Below are positions 1-7,421 of a stretch of 43,042 nt of DNA, piece after piece. The notes below the pieces were generated by a model. The model did no database searches, had not been told where the DNA came from, and saw only the letters and a program-made list of their open reading frames with translations. Each line of letters starts with the position of its first letter. Position 1 is the first letter of the stretch. This DNA comes from Nocardiopsis ganjiahuensis DSM 45031. GTDB lineage: Bacteria; Actinomycetota; Actinomycetes; Streptosporangiales; Streptosporangiaceae. A program made the position numbers and the translations under genes. The stretch is taken from assembly GCF_000341085.1 (NCBI RefSeq), contig NZ_ANBA01000038.1, forward strand, positions 1 through 43,042, given 5' to 3'.

Positions 1-609
1 GAAGATCGGCATGCGGAACATCGTCATACCGGGCGCGCGCATGCACAGGCCGGTGGTGATGAAATTGACCGCACCCAGGATCGTGCCCAGACCGGAGACG
101 ACCAGGCCCAGGATCCACAGGTCGCCGCCCAGGCCCGGCGAGCGGACCGCGTCGGACAGCGGGGCGTAGGCGAACCAGCCGAAGCTGGCGGCGCCGCCCG
201 GGGTCAGGAACCCGCTGATGGCGATCAGGCTGCCGAACAGGAACAGGTAGTAGCCGAACAGGTTGATCCTGGGGAAGGCCACATCGGGGGCGCCGATCTG
301 CAGCGGCATGAGGATGTTCGAGAACCCGACGAACAGCGGGGTCGCGGACATCAGCAGCATGATCGTGCCGTGCATCGTGAACATCTGGTTGAACTGCTCG
401 TTGGACAGGAACTGCATGCCCGGCGAGAACAGCTCGAGACGCATCAGGAGCGCCAGCACGCCGCCGAAGAGGAAGAAGGCGAAGGAGGTGATCAGGTACA
501 TGTACCCGATGACCTTGTGGTCGGTCGACGTCAGCCAACTGACGATGAGCGACCCTTTGCGTGACGGTGAATGACCGTCAGTGCGGGGTTCGGTTGCCGT
601 CGTGGTCAT
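1..609 (-). CDS. ctaD: Cytochrome c oxidase subunit I, aa3 type (N-terminal 203 residues; cut by window edge)
   Basis: Catalytic subunit of the membrane-bound aa3 cytochrome c oxidase, which reduces oxygen and pumps protons. Only the first 203 codons lie in the window; the frame is still open at base 1. The N-terminus has the typical SWLTSTDHKVIGYMY entry into helix 1. MHGTIMLL then supplies one of the two low-spin haem a histidines, and the region up to FGYYLFLFG is typical of subunit I. The ATG at 609 directly abuts the ctaC stop codon (610-612), so the two are translated from one message. The order ctaC-ctaD is usual in actinobacteria. The missing C-terminal part would carry the CuB ligands. 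Confidence 0.96.
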   Translation of the reverse strand, partial: MTTTATEPRTDGHSPSRKGSLIVSWLTSTDHKVIGYMYLITSFAFFLFGGVLALLMRLELFSPGMQFLSNEQFNQMFTMHGTIMLLMSATPLFVGFSNILMPLQIGAPDVAFPRINLFGYYLFLFGSLIAISGFLTPGGAASFGWFAYAPLSDAVRSPGLGGDLWILGLVVSGLGTILGAVNFITTGLCMRAPGMTMFRMPIF

Positions 610-1557
610 CTACTCGTCATTCTCCTCGGACTCGGTCGCCTCGGCGCCCGTGCCCTCAGCGTCAGTGCCGTCGGCGCCCGTGCCCTCGGCGAGGTCGGTG
701 TCGGGACCGGTGTCCTCGGCAGCCGCGGCGGCCTCCTCGGCGTCGGCCTCCTGCTCGGCGGCCCAGGCGTCGTACTCGTCCTGCGGCAGCACCTCGACGT
801 TGAAGAGCATGCGGGTGTGGTCCACACCGCACAGCTCGGCGCAACGGCCGACGTAGTCACCCGCGGTGCCCTCGTTGAGGTTCGCCTGGAAGGCGTTGTC
901 GCGGCCAGGGACGACGTCCATCTTGAAACCGAACGCCGGGATCCAGAACGAGTGGATGACGTCGGGCGAGTGGAGGTCGAAGTGGACGACGGCGCCCTCG
1001 GGGAGCGTGAGGGTCGTCTGGGTGTCGCGGTTGGCGGTGCCGTCCGGGTTGGGGATGCCGACCTCGGAGAACAGCACCTCTCCGCCGTTCTCCTTGGTGT
1101 CGTCCATGTAGTTGAACTGCCAGGCCCATTGGAAGGCCACGACCTCTACGTGGACGTCGGCGGGCTCTTCGGTGTCGAGCAGGTAGGCCTGGTCTCGCGC
1201 GGTGAAGAAGAAGAGCACCGAGATAACGACGATCGGCAGAACGGTGTACAGCGCTTCGATGGGCATGTTGTACCGCACCTGCGGCGGCAACTGCTCAGAG
1301 CGCTTGCGGTGGAAGAGGATTGTCCAGATGAACAGTCCCCACACGAGAATGCCGACCGCGAAAGCCGCCACCCACGAGCCCTGCCAGAGCGAGATAACAC
1401 GCTCGGCCTGCTCGGTGATCGGCTCCGGCATGCCCAAACGAGTGAGATCGTTCGACGCGCAGCCGGTCGCGGCCAGCCCCAGCACGGCGAGCGCGGCGCC
1501 GCGTGGTGCCCATCGGCGCAGAGTTGAGCGCCGATTTTTTTGGCGGGTCGGACTCAC
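610..1557 (-). CDS. ctaC: Cytochrome c oxidase subunit II (CuA-bearing lipoprotein)
   Basis: Subunit II of the aa3 oxidase; its CuA centre accepts electrons from the bcc complex or cytochrome c. I chose the GTG at 1557 because GGGAAGG sits just upstream and the product then begins MSPTRQKN, with a lipoprotein-type signal ending LAATGC at residue 33. A longer frame to 1635 exists, but its N-terminus is unlike the family. Two membrane helices follow (GSWVAAFAVGILVWGLF and LYTVLPIVVISVLFFF). A cupredoxin domain carries the CuA motif RCAELCGVDHTRM. The last 40 or so residues are an acidic Ala/Glu/Thr/Gly tail, probably disordered. The gene is cotranscribed with ctaD. About 315 residues, normal for actinobacteria. 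Confidence 0.95.
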   Translation of the reverse strand: MSPTRQKNRRSTLRRWAPRGAALAVLGLAATGCASNDLTRLGMPEPITEQAERVISLWQGSWVAAFAVGILVWGLFIWTILFHRKRSEQLPPQVRYNMPIEALYTVLPIVVISVLFFFTARDQAYLLDTEEPADVHVEVVAFQWAWQFNYMDDTKENGGEVLFSEVGIPNPDGTANRDTQTTLTLPEGAVVHFDLHSPDVIHSFWIPAFGFKMDVVPGRDNAFQANLNEGTAGDYVGRCAELCGVDHTRMLFNVEVLPQDEYDAWAAEQEADAEEAAAAAEDTGPDTDLAEGTGADGTDAEGTGAEATESEENDE

Positions 1558-1966
1558 GGATTGCCTTCCCAGCGGTGAAGCCCGTGGATTCTCCACGGGC
1601 GGCCTAAGTATCCAAAGCTTGTCAGGGGGAAACATTATCGCGAACCGCCCAGCGTGCCGTTCATGGGCTTGCCTGGTCAGCGTGTTGCCAGACTCGCCCT
1701 CCCGGAACGTGCGGTGGTCTCACGGAGCCGGGCCGGGTCGCCTGCGAGGGATGTCCTCCCGGCTGGCTACGAGGCGCGGCCCGGCGCTCCCCCGGGCCCT
1801 CGTCCACGACCGTGCGCATCGCCGCCTGCGGCGGTGGTGTGCGCGTTCGCGGCACGAGACTAAGGCGAGCGTATCGCTGGGTTTACGACACCCTTAACCG
1901 GGTGCGCCTTTTGGCGCGCGCCGGGTCAAGATTGGGCCACAGGACGACAACCAACGGGGGTGGGAC
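1558..1966. other. Divergent intergenic region between ctaC and the TusA-like gene
   Basis: No convincing gene is present. Short open frames on both strands lack ribosome-binding sites and recognisable products. The region must hold the ctaC promoter (minus) and the promoter of the TusA-like gene (plus). M. tuberculosis carries asnB between ctaC and adoK, but nothing like it is seen here. Confidence 0.6.
1581..1599 (-). promoter_or_regulatory. Perfect 8-bp hairpin in the ctaC leader
   Basis: CCCGTGGA and TCCACGGG form a perfect inverted repeat with a 3-nt loop, 24 nt upstream of the ctaC GTG start and just before its ribosome-binding site. On the transcribed (minus) strand the 3' arm can instead pair imperfectly with CCGCTGG nearer the start. 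Function unknown; see findings. Confidence 0.5.
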
Positions 1967-2218
1967 GTGCCCGAACGACCGACTTCTCAGCAGCCGCTGG
2001 TCACCGTGGAGGCGGTGGGCCGCAAGTGCCCGATCCCGATCATCATGCTGGCCGCCCGACTGCACGAAGTGCCCATCGGAGCGGTCATCGCGGTCACCGC
2101 GGACGATCCCGCGGCAAGCGCGGACATACCGTCCTGGTGCCGGATGAAGATGCACGAGTTCGTCGTCGAGCGGCCGCTGGCCGTCGGTAGCGCATTTCAC
2201 ATCCGGAGGATGTACTGA
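1967..2218 (+). CDS. TusA/SirA-family sulfur carrier-like protein
   Basis: A stand-alone 83-residue TusA-family protein. Such proteins pass persulfide sulfur in tRNA thiolation, cofactor synthesis or sulfur metabolism. The signature is KCPIPIIMLA at residues 20-29, where Cys21 would carry the sulfur. It is followed by the typical V-I-A-V-T-A-D-D-P-A strand and a second Cys in PSWCRM. The GTG at 1967 is preceded by a GGGGGTGG ribosome-binding site. No sulfur-metabolism gene is adjacent, so the acceptor is unknown. The last residues, HIRRMY, and the stop codon are encoded by the first copy of a 28-bp tandem hairpin repeat, so the C-terminus may have been remodelled by the repeat. Confidence 0.85.
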   Translation: MPERPTSQQPLVTVEAVGRKCPIPIIMLAARLHEVPIGAVIAVTADDPAASADIPSWCRMKMHEFVVERPLAVGSAFHIRRMY

Positions 2219-2281
2219 GACGCAGCACATCCGGAGGATGTACCGAGACGCAGCACATCCGGAGGATGTACCGAGACGCGG
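2198..2281. repeat. Three tandem copies of a 28-bp hairpin repeat (a degenerate fourth follows)
   Basis: Units lie at 2198-2225, 2226-2253 and 2254-2281. A decayed fourth begins at 2282. Each unit carries the perfect dyad ACATCC-GGA-GGATGT, and the units differ by only one or two bases. The first unit overlaps the 3' end and stop of the TusA-like gene. The array lies between convergent genes, so it may act in termination, mRNA 3' protection or protein binding; this is inference. Confidence 0.9.
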
Positions 2282-2418
2282 CACGTCCGGAGGGCGCCTC
2301 GGCACCTCAGGGGCGAGGCCAGGTTTTCGGTTCCGTTGCGATAACGATTCGCGCCGCCCGGTTCTCCGGGAGTGGCGCGAGGGGTCCGCGCCCTTCTTCC
2401 GGATGCGCCGGGCAACGC

Positions 2419-2453
2419 GAAGGCCGCGCGGACACGGGGTCCGCGCGGCCTTC
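2419..2453 (-). terminator. Intrinsic terminator downstream of rpsD
   Basis: A perfect 15-bp stem (GAAGGCCGCGCGGAC and its complement) with a 5-nt loop lies 57 nt past the rpsD stop codon. The stem is symmetric and could also stop transcription from the convergent TusA-like gene. Confidence 0.75.
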
Positions 2454-2509
2454 CCCGCGAGTGCGGGCCCGCCCCTGGAGGGGGGTGGGACCGCGAGTGC
2501 GGGCACTGA

Positions 2510-3121
2510 TCAGCGAGCGTAGTACTCGACGACGAGCTGCTCGTCGAAGGGCACGGGGATCTGCTCACGCTTGGGGCGGTCGATGACCGCGATGCGCAGG
2601 TCCTTGTGGCTCACGGCCAGGTAACCGGCGATCTTGTCGTCGGCGTGGACACCCTCGGCGGCCTCGACGAACGGGACCATCGAACGGGACTTCTCCCGAA
2701 CGCTGATGATCTGGCCCGGCTTGACCTGGTACGACGGGATGTCGACCTTCTTGCCGTCCACGGTGATGTGACCGTGGTTGATGAACTGGCGCGCGGCGTA
2801 GATCGAGGCGGCCAGACCGGCGCGCAGGACGACCGTGGCCAGGCGCAGCTCGAGCTCGCCGAGCATCTCCTCACCGGTACGGCCGGGACGCTTCTTGGCG
2901 TTCTCGTAGATCCTGACCAGCTGCTTCTCGGTCAGGTCGTAGTACCAGCGCACCTTCTGCTTCTCCGCCATACGAACGGCGTAGTCGCTGCTGTTGCGGC
3001 GGACGCGGCGACCGTGCTCGCCGGGCGGGTACGGACGCTTCTCGAAGTAGCTGACCGCCTTACGGGTCAGCGGGGTGCCGGCGCGCCGGGACAACCGCAC
3101 CTTCGGTCCGGTGTAGCGCAT
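2510..3121 (-). CDS. rpsD: 30S ribosomal protein S4
   Basis: Primary 16S rRNA-binding protein that nucleates small-subunit assembly. The 203-residue sequence starts MRYTGPKVRLSRRAG and has the S4 RNA-binding domain around residues 92-150 (LELRLATVVLRAGLA...QFINHGHITVDGKKV). The N-terminus lacks the CxxC-type zinc motif of some S4 proteins, so it is the zinc-free form. As in other actinobacteria, the gene stands alone rather than in the alpha operon. The ATG at 3121 has GAAAGGA upstream. The 5' leader holds an AGGTAAGGCTTGCCT dyad that could be a DtxR/IdeR-type operator or an RNA hairpin. The terminator is at 2419-2453. Confidence 0.98.
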   Translation of the reverse strand: MRYTGPKVRLSRRAGTPLTRKAVSYFEKRPYPPGEHGRRVRRNSSDYAVRMAEKQKVRWYYDLTEKQLVRIYENAKKRPGRTGEEMLGELELRLATVVLRAGLAASIYAARQFINHGHITVDGKKVDIPSYQVKPGQIISVREKSRSMVPFVEAAEGVHADDKIAGYLAVSHKDLRIAVIDRPKREQIPVPFDEQLVVEYYAR

Positions 3122-3152
3122 GCAAAGTCCTTTCAGGGTGAATCAGGGAATC

Positions 3153-3171
3153 CCAGGTAAGGCTTGCCTAG
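3153..3171 (-). promoter_or_regulatory. Possible iron-box-like dyad in the rpsD leader
   Basis: CCAGGTAAGGCTTGCCTAG matches 13 of 19 positions of the actinobacterial DtxR/IdeR/DmdR iron box and has a near-perfect dyad (AGGTAAG-G-CTTGCCT). It lies 32-50 bp before the rpsD start. It also sits inside a possible RNA hairpin (CCCAG...CTGGG), so an S4 autoregulatory leader is an alternative. Confidence 0.35.
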
Positions 3172-3308
3172 ATCTGGGAGGCGCTCACGGCGCCCGAGCC
3201 CCGGTGTCCCGCGGTGCGGGTCGGAAGCGGGTTCCCCACCGTCGCGCGTGACCCGGCGCTAACGGCTTGGGCGAAATGACCCGGCACGCGTTTCAACGCA
3301 CCGGGTGG

Positions 3309-3327
3309 GCACGGGAAAAACCCGTGC
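3309..3327 (-). terminator. Probable terminator downstream of adoK
   Basis: GCACGGG and CCCGTGC pair across a 5-nt A/T loop, 82 nt beyond the adoK stop. The 7-bp stem is short and there is no strong U-tract. Confidence 0.4.
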
Positions 3328-3408
3328 GGGTCACGACCATCCACTTTACGGGCTTCGGGGCACCGCCCCGACCAGAAGACGCGTTTTTCCGGCCGGAGAC
3401 GGCACGGG

Positions 3409-4380
3409 TCACACGAAGGGCGCGACCTCGGCGGCGACCTCGGCGCCGTAGGAGCGCTCCAGGCGCTCCAGCAGGGAGGCACCGGTCAGCGTGTACTCCT
3501 GCGGGCCGTCAGCCTCCAGGCAGTGCACGGCGGTGGCGTTGCCGACCTGGGCGGCGCGCTCCAGGGACAGGCCCCAGGAGTGGGCCGACAGGAAGCCGGC
3601 GCGGAAGGCGTCACCCATGCCGGTGGGGTCGACGAGCTCGTCGACGGCGGCGGAGGGCACGTGGATGCTCGGCTCGCCCCGGCGGTCGATGCGGGCGCCC
3701 TTGGCGCCGAGGGTGGTGACCCGGGTGCCGACCTTGGCCAGGATCTCGTCGTCGGACCAGCCGGTCTTCTGCTCGGCCAGGGCCTTCTCGTACTCGTTGC
3801 TGAACAGGAAGGCGGCGCCGTCGATGAGGGTGCGCACCTCCGGGCCCTCCATCCGGGCGAGCTGCTGGGAGGGGTCCGCGGCGAAGGGGATGGAGCGCGT
3901 ACGGCACTCCTCGCTGTGGCGGACCATGGCGGCCGGGTCGTCGGCGCCGATGAGGACGAGGTCGAGGCCGCCCAGGCGGTCGGAGATCGGCTGGAGCTCG
4001 ATGTTGCGGGCCTCGGCCATCGCACCCGTGTAGAAGGAGGCGATCTGGTTCTGGTCGCGGTCCGTGGTGCAGACGAACCGGGCGGTGTGGCGCAGCTCGG
4101 AGATGTGCACGGCCGAGGTGTCGACGCCGTGGCGGTCGAGCCAGGCGCGGTACTCCTCGAAGTCCGCTCCGGCGGCTCCGACCAGGACCGGGTTGAGGCC
4201 GAAGCCGCCCATGCCGAAGCAGATGTTGGCCGCGACGCCGCCGCGGCGCACGTCCAGCTCGTCGATGAGGAAGGAGAGGGACAACTGCTGGATCTGCTCG
4301 GGGATGATCTGCTCGGCGAACCGACCCTCGAAGGTCATCAGGTGGTCGGTGGCGATGGATCCGGCAACCGCGATACGCAC
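3409..4380 (-). CDS. adoK: Adenosine kinase (PfkB-family sugar kinase)
   Basis: Phosphorylates adenosine to AMP in purine salvage. The 323 residues closely resemble M. tuberculosis Rv2202c: AVAGSIATDHLM at the N-terminus, RRGGVAAN at 45-52, HTARFVCTTD, FAADPSQQLAR, and the catalytic DPTGMGDAFRAGF with Asp257. The GTG at 4380 is chosen because AAGGAG lies 10 nt upstream and the product then starts exactly where the mycobacterial enzyme does. A longer frame to 4476 has no family support. Its position between ctaC and the IscA-type gene matches the mycobacterial order. Many databases call it only 'carbohydrate kinase family protein'; the adenosine specificity rests on that resemblance. Confidence 0.88.
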   Translation of the reverse strand: MRIAVAGSIATDHLMTFEGRFAEQIIPEQIQQLSLSFLIDELDVRRGGVAANICFGMGGFGLNPVLVGAAGADFEEYRAWLDRHGVDTSAVHISELRHTARFVCTTDRDQNQIASFYTGAMAEARNIELQPISDRLGGLDLVLIGADDPAAMVRHSEECRTRSIPFAADPSQQLARMEGPEVRTLIDGAAFLFSNEYEKALAEQKTGWSDDEILAKVGTRVTTLGAKGARIDRRGEPSIHVPSAAVDELVDPTGMGDAFRAGFLSAHSWGLSLERAAQVGNATAVHCLEADGPQEYTLTGASLLERLERSYGAEVAAEVAPFV

Positions 4381-4520
4381 GGGACGTGGGCTCCTTGATG
4401 GGGAAGTGGTTCGCTCGGAGACGAGCTGAGCGAGCTGTTCGGGCATGCCGAGGCCGTGCCCGTTCGGACCTGCCAAGGGTACCCAGAGCCGTGCACCGCT
4501 AGGCGTACGGGCACGGCGAA

Positions 4521-4556
4521 GGGGAGGGCGGACGCTCGTTCGCGTCCGTCCTCCCC
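4521..4556 (-). terminator. Terminator downstream of erpA
   Basis: GGGGAGGGCGGACGC pairs with GCGTCCGTCCTCCCC over 15 bp with one G-U, across a 6-nt loop, 40 nt after the erpA stop. Confidence 0.7.
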
Positions 4557-4595
4557 CTGGCTGGTTCCCGGTCCTCCGGGCTCCTTCGGGCGGTC

Positions 4596-4946
4596 CTAGT
4601 TGAAGGAGTCACCGCAGGCGCAGGAACCGGTGGCGTTGGGGTTGTCGATGGTGAACCCCTGCTTCTCGATCGTGTCCACGAAGTCGATGCTCGCACCGAT
4701 GAGGTAGGCGGCGCTGCGGCGGTCGGTGACGACCTCGACACCGTCGAAGTCGGCGACGACGTCGCCGTCGAGGTCGCGCTCGTCGAAGTAGAGCTGGTAA
4801 CGCAGCCCCGAGCAACCACCGGGCTGGACGCCCACGCGCAGGCGCAGGTCGTCCCGGCCCTCCTGCTCAAGGAGCGCCCGAACCTTGTCGGCCGCACCGT
4901 CGGTGAGGATGACTCCCTGCGCGGTGGCTTCGCTCTGAACCGTCAT
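4596..4946 (-). CDS. erpA: A-type iron-sulfur cluster insertion protein (ErpA/IscA/HesB family)
   Basis: Carrier that delivers Fe-S clusters to apo-proteins. The 116-residue product has the three conserved cysteines: one in GGCSGLRY and two in the C-terminal SCACGDSF. The fold-typical segments LRLRVGVQPGG and GASIDFVDTIEKQGFTIDNPNA are present. The ATG at 4946 is preceded by GAGGAG at 9 nt. Its place near adoK corresponds to Rv2204c. Clients in this neighbourhood could include LipA, a radical SAM enzyme with two clusters. IscA and ErpA cannot be separated with certainty by sequence alone; the symbol follows common actinobacterial usage. Confidence 0.93.
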   Translation of the reverse strand: MTVQSEATAQGVILTDGAADKVRALLEQEGRDDLRLRVGVQPGGCSGLRYQLYFDERDLDGDVVADFDGVEVVTDRRSAAYLIGASIDFVDTIEKQGFTIDNPNATGSCACGDSFN

Positions 4947-5198
4947 GTTGTAAAGCTCCTCTTAAAAGGGGTTGCGGCCGTCTGGCGACCCCGGTCGCGT
5001 ACCGGATCGGCCCCGCCTCGACGGGTCCTGTCCTCTTCAACGGGTCCCAACGCCGGGAGCCTGTGTGGCATTCCGCCGCGTGGCCGCTGTGTTCGCCCTG
5101 CCGCCTCGGTCACACGGTGCACGTGTGGCCTCGGCGACGCACGGGTGTGCTCTTGCGTCCAAGGGTAATTTGTCCCGGCCCCGGATGCCATCTTCGCA

Positions 5199-5212
5199 GG
5201 TCCCGCGGGACC
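5199..5212 (-). terminator. Short palindrome after pspAB, possible terminator
   Basis: GGTCCC-GC-GGGACC lies 25 nt past the pspAB stop. The stem is only 6 bp, so it is weak evidence for termination. The rest of 4947-5236 holds no gene and should contain the erpA promoter. Confidence 0.3.
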
Positions 5213-5236
5213 GAACGCACACCCCGGGACCCGTGG

Positions 5237-5857
5237 TCACAGCCCGGGGGCCCCGTAGACCGGGAACCAGCGGGACCGGTCCTTCTCCATCGGCAGGTCG
5301 TCACCGATCGCCGCCTCGACCTGGAGTTCCAGCGCGTTGTCGCGCTGCTTCCCGCCCTTGGGCGCGAAGGGGTAGAAGGTGCCGCGCTTGTACAGGTAGA
5401 CCAGGCCGACCGAACGGCCTGCGCTGTCGGTGAAACCCACCAGGGAGCACAGCAGGGAGGGGCCGTAGCCGTTGGCCTCGAGAGTGGAGTTGACCGCGTG
5501 CAGATCGGTGACGAGGCCGGTGATGTCGGTGTCGACCAGTTCACCGCCCTGGCTCCGCTCGTCCGGGCCCGCGCCCTCGGCGGCTCCGGCGCGCACGACC
5601 AGCCAGGTGTAGCCGTAGTCGTCGGTGGCCTGCTCGACCGGGGGGCCGTCCCCGGCGTTGAGCAGCGCGGTGACGTCGCGCTCGACGTCGGCGAAGGCGG
5701 CGCCCTCGGAGGCGCGGAAGGCCACCGAGCCCGAACCGGTGGGGACCAGGCCGATCCCGGCCCGCAGGGTGAGCGCCGCCGAGGGGAGGCCGAAGAGCGC
5801 GTCGAGGTCGGGTTTGACCGGTTTGGAGCGGCCCAGCAGCGCGCGCCAGAAACTCAT
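5237..5857 (-). CDS. pspAB: PspA-associated protein PspAB
   Basis: A 206-residue cytosolic-looking protein, beginning MSFWRALLGRSKP, of the family found beside PspA and HtpX in actinobacteria and archaea and named PspAB. No signal peptide or membrane helix is seen. Its biochemical role is not established; genome context places it in the PspA membrane-stress response. It lies 30 nt downstream of htpX and is very likely cotranscribed with it. The conserved C-terminal part reads LLCSLVGFTDSAGRSVGLVYLYKRGTF-type beta strands. The ATG at 5857 has GAGGGG about 12 nt upstream. Confidence is high for the family and moderate for the name. Confidence 0.85.
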   Translation of the reverse strand: MSFWRALLGRSKPVKPDLDALFGLPSAALTLRAGIGLVPTGSGSVAFRASEGAAFADVERDVTALLNAGDGPPVEQATDDYGYTWLVVRAGAAEGAGPDERSQGGELVDTDITGLVTDLHAVNSTLEANGYGPSLLCSLVGFTDSAGRSVGLVYLYKRGTFYPFAPKGGKQRDNALELQVEAAIGDDLPMEKDRSRWFPVYGAPGL

Positions 5858-5887
5858 CGTGGTGGGTTCCCCTCGTGGGTGGTTCGG

Positions 5888-6814
5888 TCAGGCTCCGCTG
5901 CCGAGCTGGCGGGAGATGTCGGAGAGCTGGGACAGGCGCTGCTCGACCGGCGGGTGGGTGGCGATCAGCTGGTTCATGCTGAAGCCCTTCTTCGCGAAGG
6001 CCGGGGCGAAGAAGAAGGCGTTGAACGGCTCGACCTGGCGCAGGTCCCGGGTGGGGATGCTGGCCATGTCGCCGGTGATCTTGGACAGGGCGCTGCCCAG
6101 CATCGAGGGGCGGCCGGTCAGGTAGGCGGCGGCACGGTCCGCGGCCAGTTCCCGGTAGCGGGACAGGGCGCGGGTGAGCAGGAAGCTCAGCACCCAGGCG
6201 ACGGCGCTGACCACGACGACCAGGAGCGCGACGACCGCGGGGGCCGGGCCGTTGTTGTTGCTGCGGCCGCCGCTCGCACCGGCGAACATGGCGAACCGCA
6301 GTCCGGCCTGGGTGAGGAAGCCCGCGACGATGCCGAGGAACCCGGCGATGGTCATCACCATGACGTCGCGGTGGGCGATGTGCGAGAGCTCGTGGGCGAC
6401 GACCGCCTCCAGCTCCGGGCCGTCCAGGCGGCGCATGAGCCCGGTGGTGACGCAGATGACCGCGGACTTCTCGCTGTGCCCGGTGGCGAAGGCGTTGGGG
6501 ACGTCGGTGTCGGCGATGCCCACACGCGGCTTGGCCATGTCGGCCATGGCGCACAGGCGGTCGACCATGGCGTGCAGGTCCGGGGCCTGCTGGGGGGTGA
6601 CCTCCTTGGCCCCCATGGCGAACATGGCGATCTTGTCGGAGGAGAAGTAGGAGAACGCCGCGAAGGCCGCGACGAGGACCAGGACCAGGACGATGTTGAG
6701 GCCCGCCAGTACCAGTCCCACCACGAAGGCGACGTAGACCAGGAACAGCAGGACCATGGTCATGACCATCCGGGCCGTCAGCCCCCGGTCCGGACGGAAC
6801 TTCGAACCTGCCAC
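5888..6814 (-). CDS. htpX: HtpX-type membrane zinc metalloprotease (M48B)
   Basis: Integral membrane metalloprotease thought to degrade damaged membrane proteins. The 308 residues show two N-terminal helices (about 17-57), the zinc motif HELSH at 141-145, two further hydrophobic segments (VMVMTIAGFLGIVAGFL and VVALLVVVVSAVAWVLSFLL), and the third-ligand motif ELAADRAAAYLTG. The GTG at 6814 follows GGAAGGA at 6 nt. Downstream pspAB is 30 nt away. Upstream, a strong hairpin (6977-7009) separates it from pspAA, so it probably has its own promoter in 6815-6976 although it belongs to the same functional module. Confidence 0.95.
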   Translation of the reverse strand: MAGSKFRPDRGLTARMVMTMVLLFLVYVAFVVGLVLAGLNIVLVLVLVAAFAAFSYFSSDKIAMFAMGAKEVTPQQAPDLHAMVDRLCAMADMAKPRVGIADTDVPNAFATGHSEKSAVICVTTGLMRRLDGPELEAVVAHELSHIAHRDVMVMTIAGFLGIVAGFLTQAGLRFAMFAGASGGRSNNNGPAPAVVALLVVVVSAVAWVLSFLLTRALSRYRELAADRAAAYLTGRPSMLGSALSKITGDMASIPTRDLRQVEPFNAFFFAPAFAKKGFSMNQLIATHPPVEQRLSQLSDISRQLGSGA

Positions 6815-6976
6815 GCCGATTCCTTCCCCTGCGGATGTTCGGAGTGTAGTTCGGACAGGTGAGAAACGGGTTAAAGCGGGTCACCGCGTGTTCCCGTACC
6901 CCGGTCTCCCGGACGCGCCGGCCCCGGCCGCGGGTCCGTCAGGACCGGTCCCGGACCCACATGGTCCCGGACGCAC

Positions 6977-7009
6977 CGCGGCCGCCGTGACGTGGTCACG
7001 GCGGCCGCG
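6977..7009 (-). terminator. Strong terminator between pspAA and htpX
   Basis: A perfect 15-bp stem (CGCGGCCGCCGTGAC and its complement) with a 3-nt loop lies 134 nt after the pspAA stop. It splits the Psp module into two transcription units. The 328-bp gap 6815-7142 holds no other gene; the segment nearest htpX should contain its promoter. Confidence 0.75.
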
Positions 7010-7142
7010 CTGGAAAACGCGCACGCAGGCACCGAGCGTGGCTCAGACCGGGGGGACCGGACCGAGGGATCGGTCGGCCCGTGGGGCACGCCTGCCTCAA
7101 GGACTCACCCGGACGGTGGCGGGCCCGGCAGGGGCGCGGCCC

Positions 7143-7421
7143 CTATCCCGGGATGAGGCCGTCGTTCTGCAGCATCTCGCGCACCTCGTCCATGCTGGCG
7201 CCGGCGTGGGGGAGGATGAACTGCGAGGGCTCCAGGGAGTCGGGCGGCAGCGGCTTGCCATCCTCCCGCACCCTCTCCAGGAGGTCGTGCAGGGCCTGGC
7301 GGAACTTCGCCTCGTCACCCGACTCGATCGCCTCCTCCAGGGCGGCGTCGAAGTCGTTGAGCAGTTCCAGGTCAGCGTCGGTGAGGTCCACCTGGCCCTC
7401 ACCCATGATGCGTACGATCAC
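7143..7421 (-). CDS. pspAA: PspA-associated protein PspAA
   Basis: A 92-residue acidic protein of the PspAA family, encoded directly after pspA in actinobacteria. It begins MIVRIMGEGQVDLTDADLELLNDFD and contains a helical, Asp/Glu-rich core, ending with the conserved ILPHAGASMDEVREML segment and NDGLIPG. No catalytic motif is visible; it is believed to work with PspA by family context. The start is GTG at 7421, overlapping the pspA stop in a GTGA tetranucleotide. GGAGGG lies upstream within pspA, so the two are translationally coupled. Confidence 0.9.
   Translation of the reverse strand: MIVRIMGEGQVDLTDADLELLNDFDAALEEAIESGDEAKFRQALHDLLERVREDGKPLPPDSLEPSQFILPHAGASMDEVREMLQNDGLIPG

Noticed and set aside
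2198..2290. CRISPR array
   Set aside because: The units abut with no spacers, number only three, and no cas genes are nearby.
1883..2506. A minus-strand 207-codon frame across the TusA-like gene and the repeats
   Set aside because: Antisense to the TusA-like gene and the repeat array; no family features.
5063..6862. A 599-codon plus-strand open frame opposite pspAB and htpX
   Set aside because: It is the antisense shadow of two well-recognised genes; its product has the Gly/Val/Asp-rich composition typical of antisense frames in GC-rich DNA and no ribosome-binding site.
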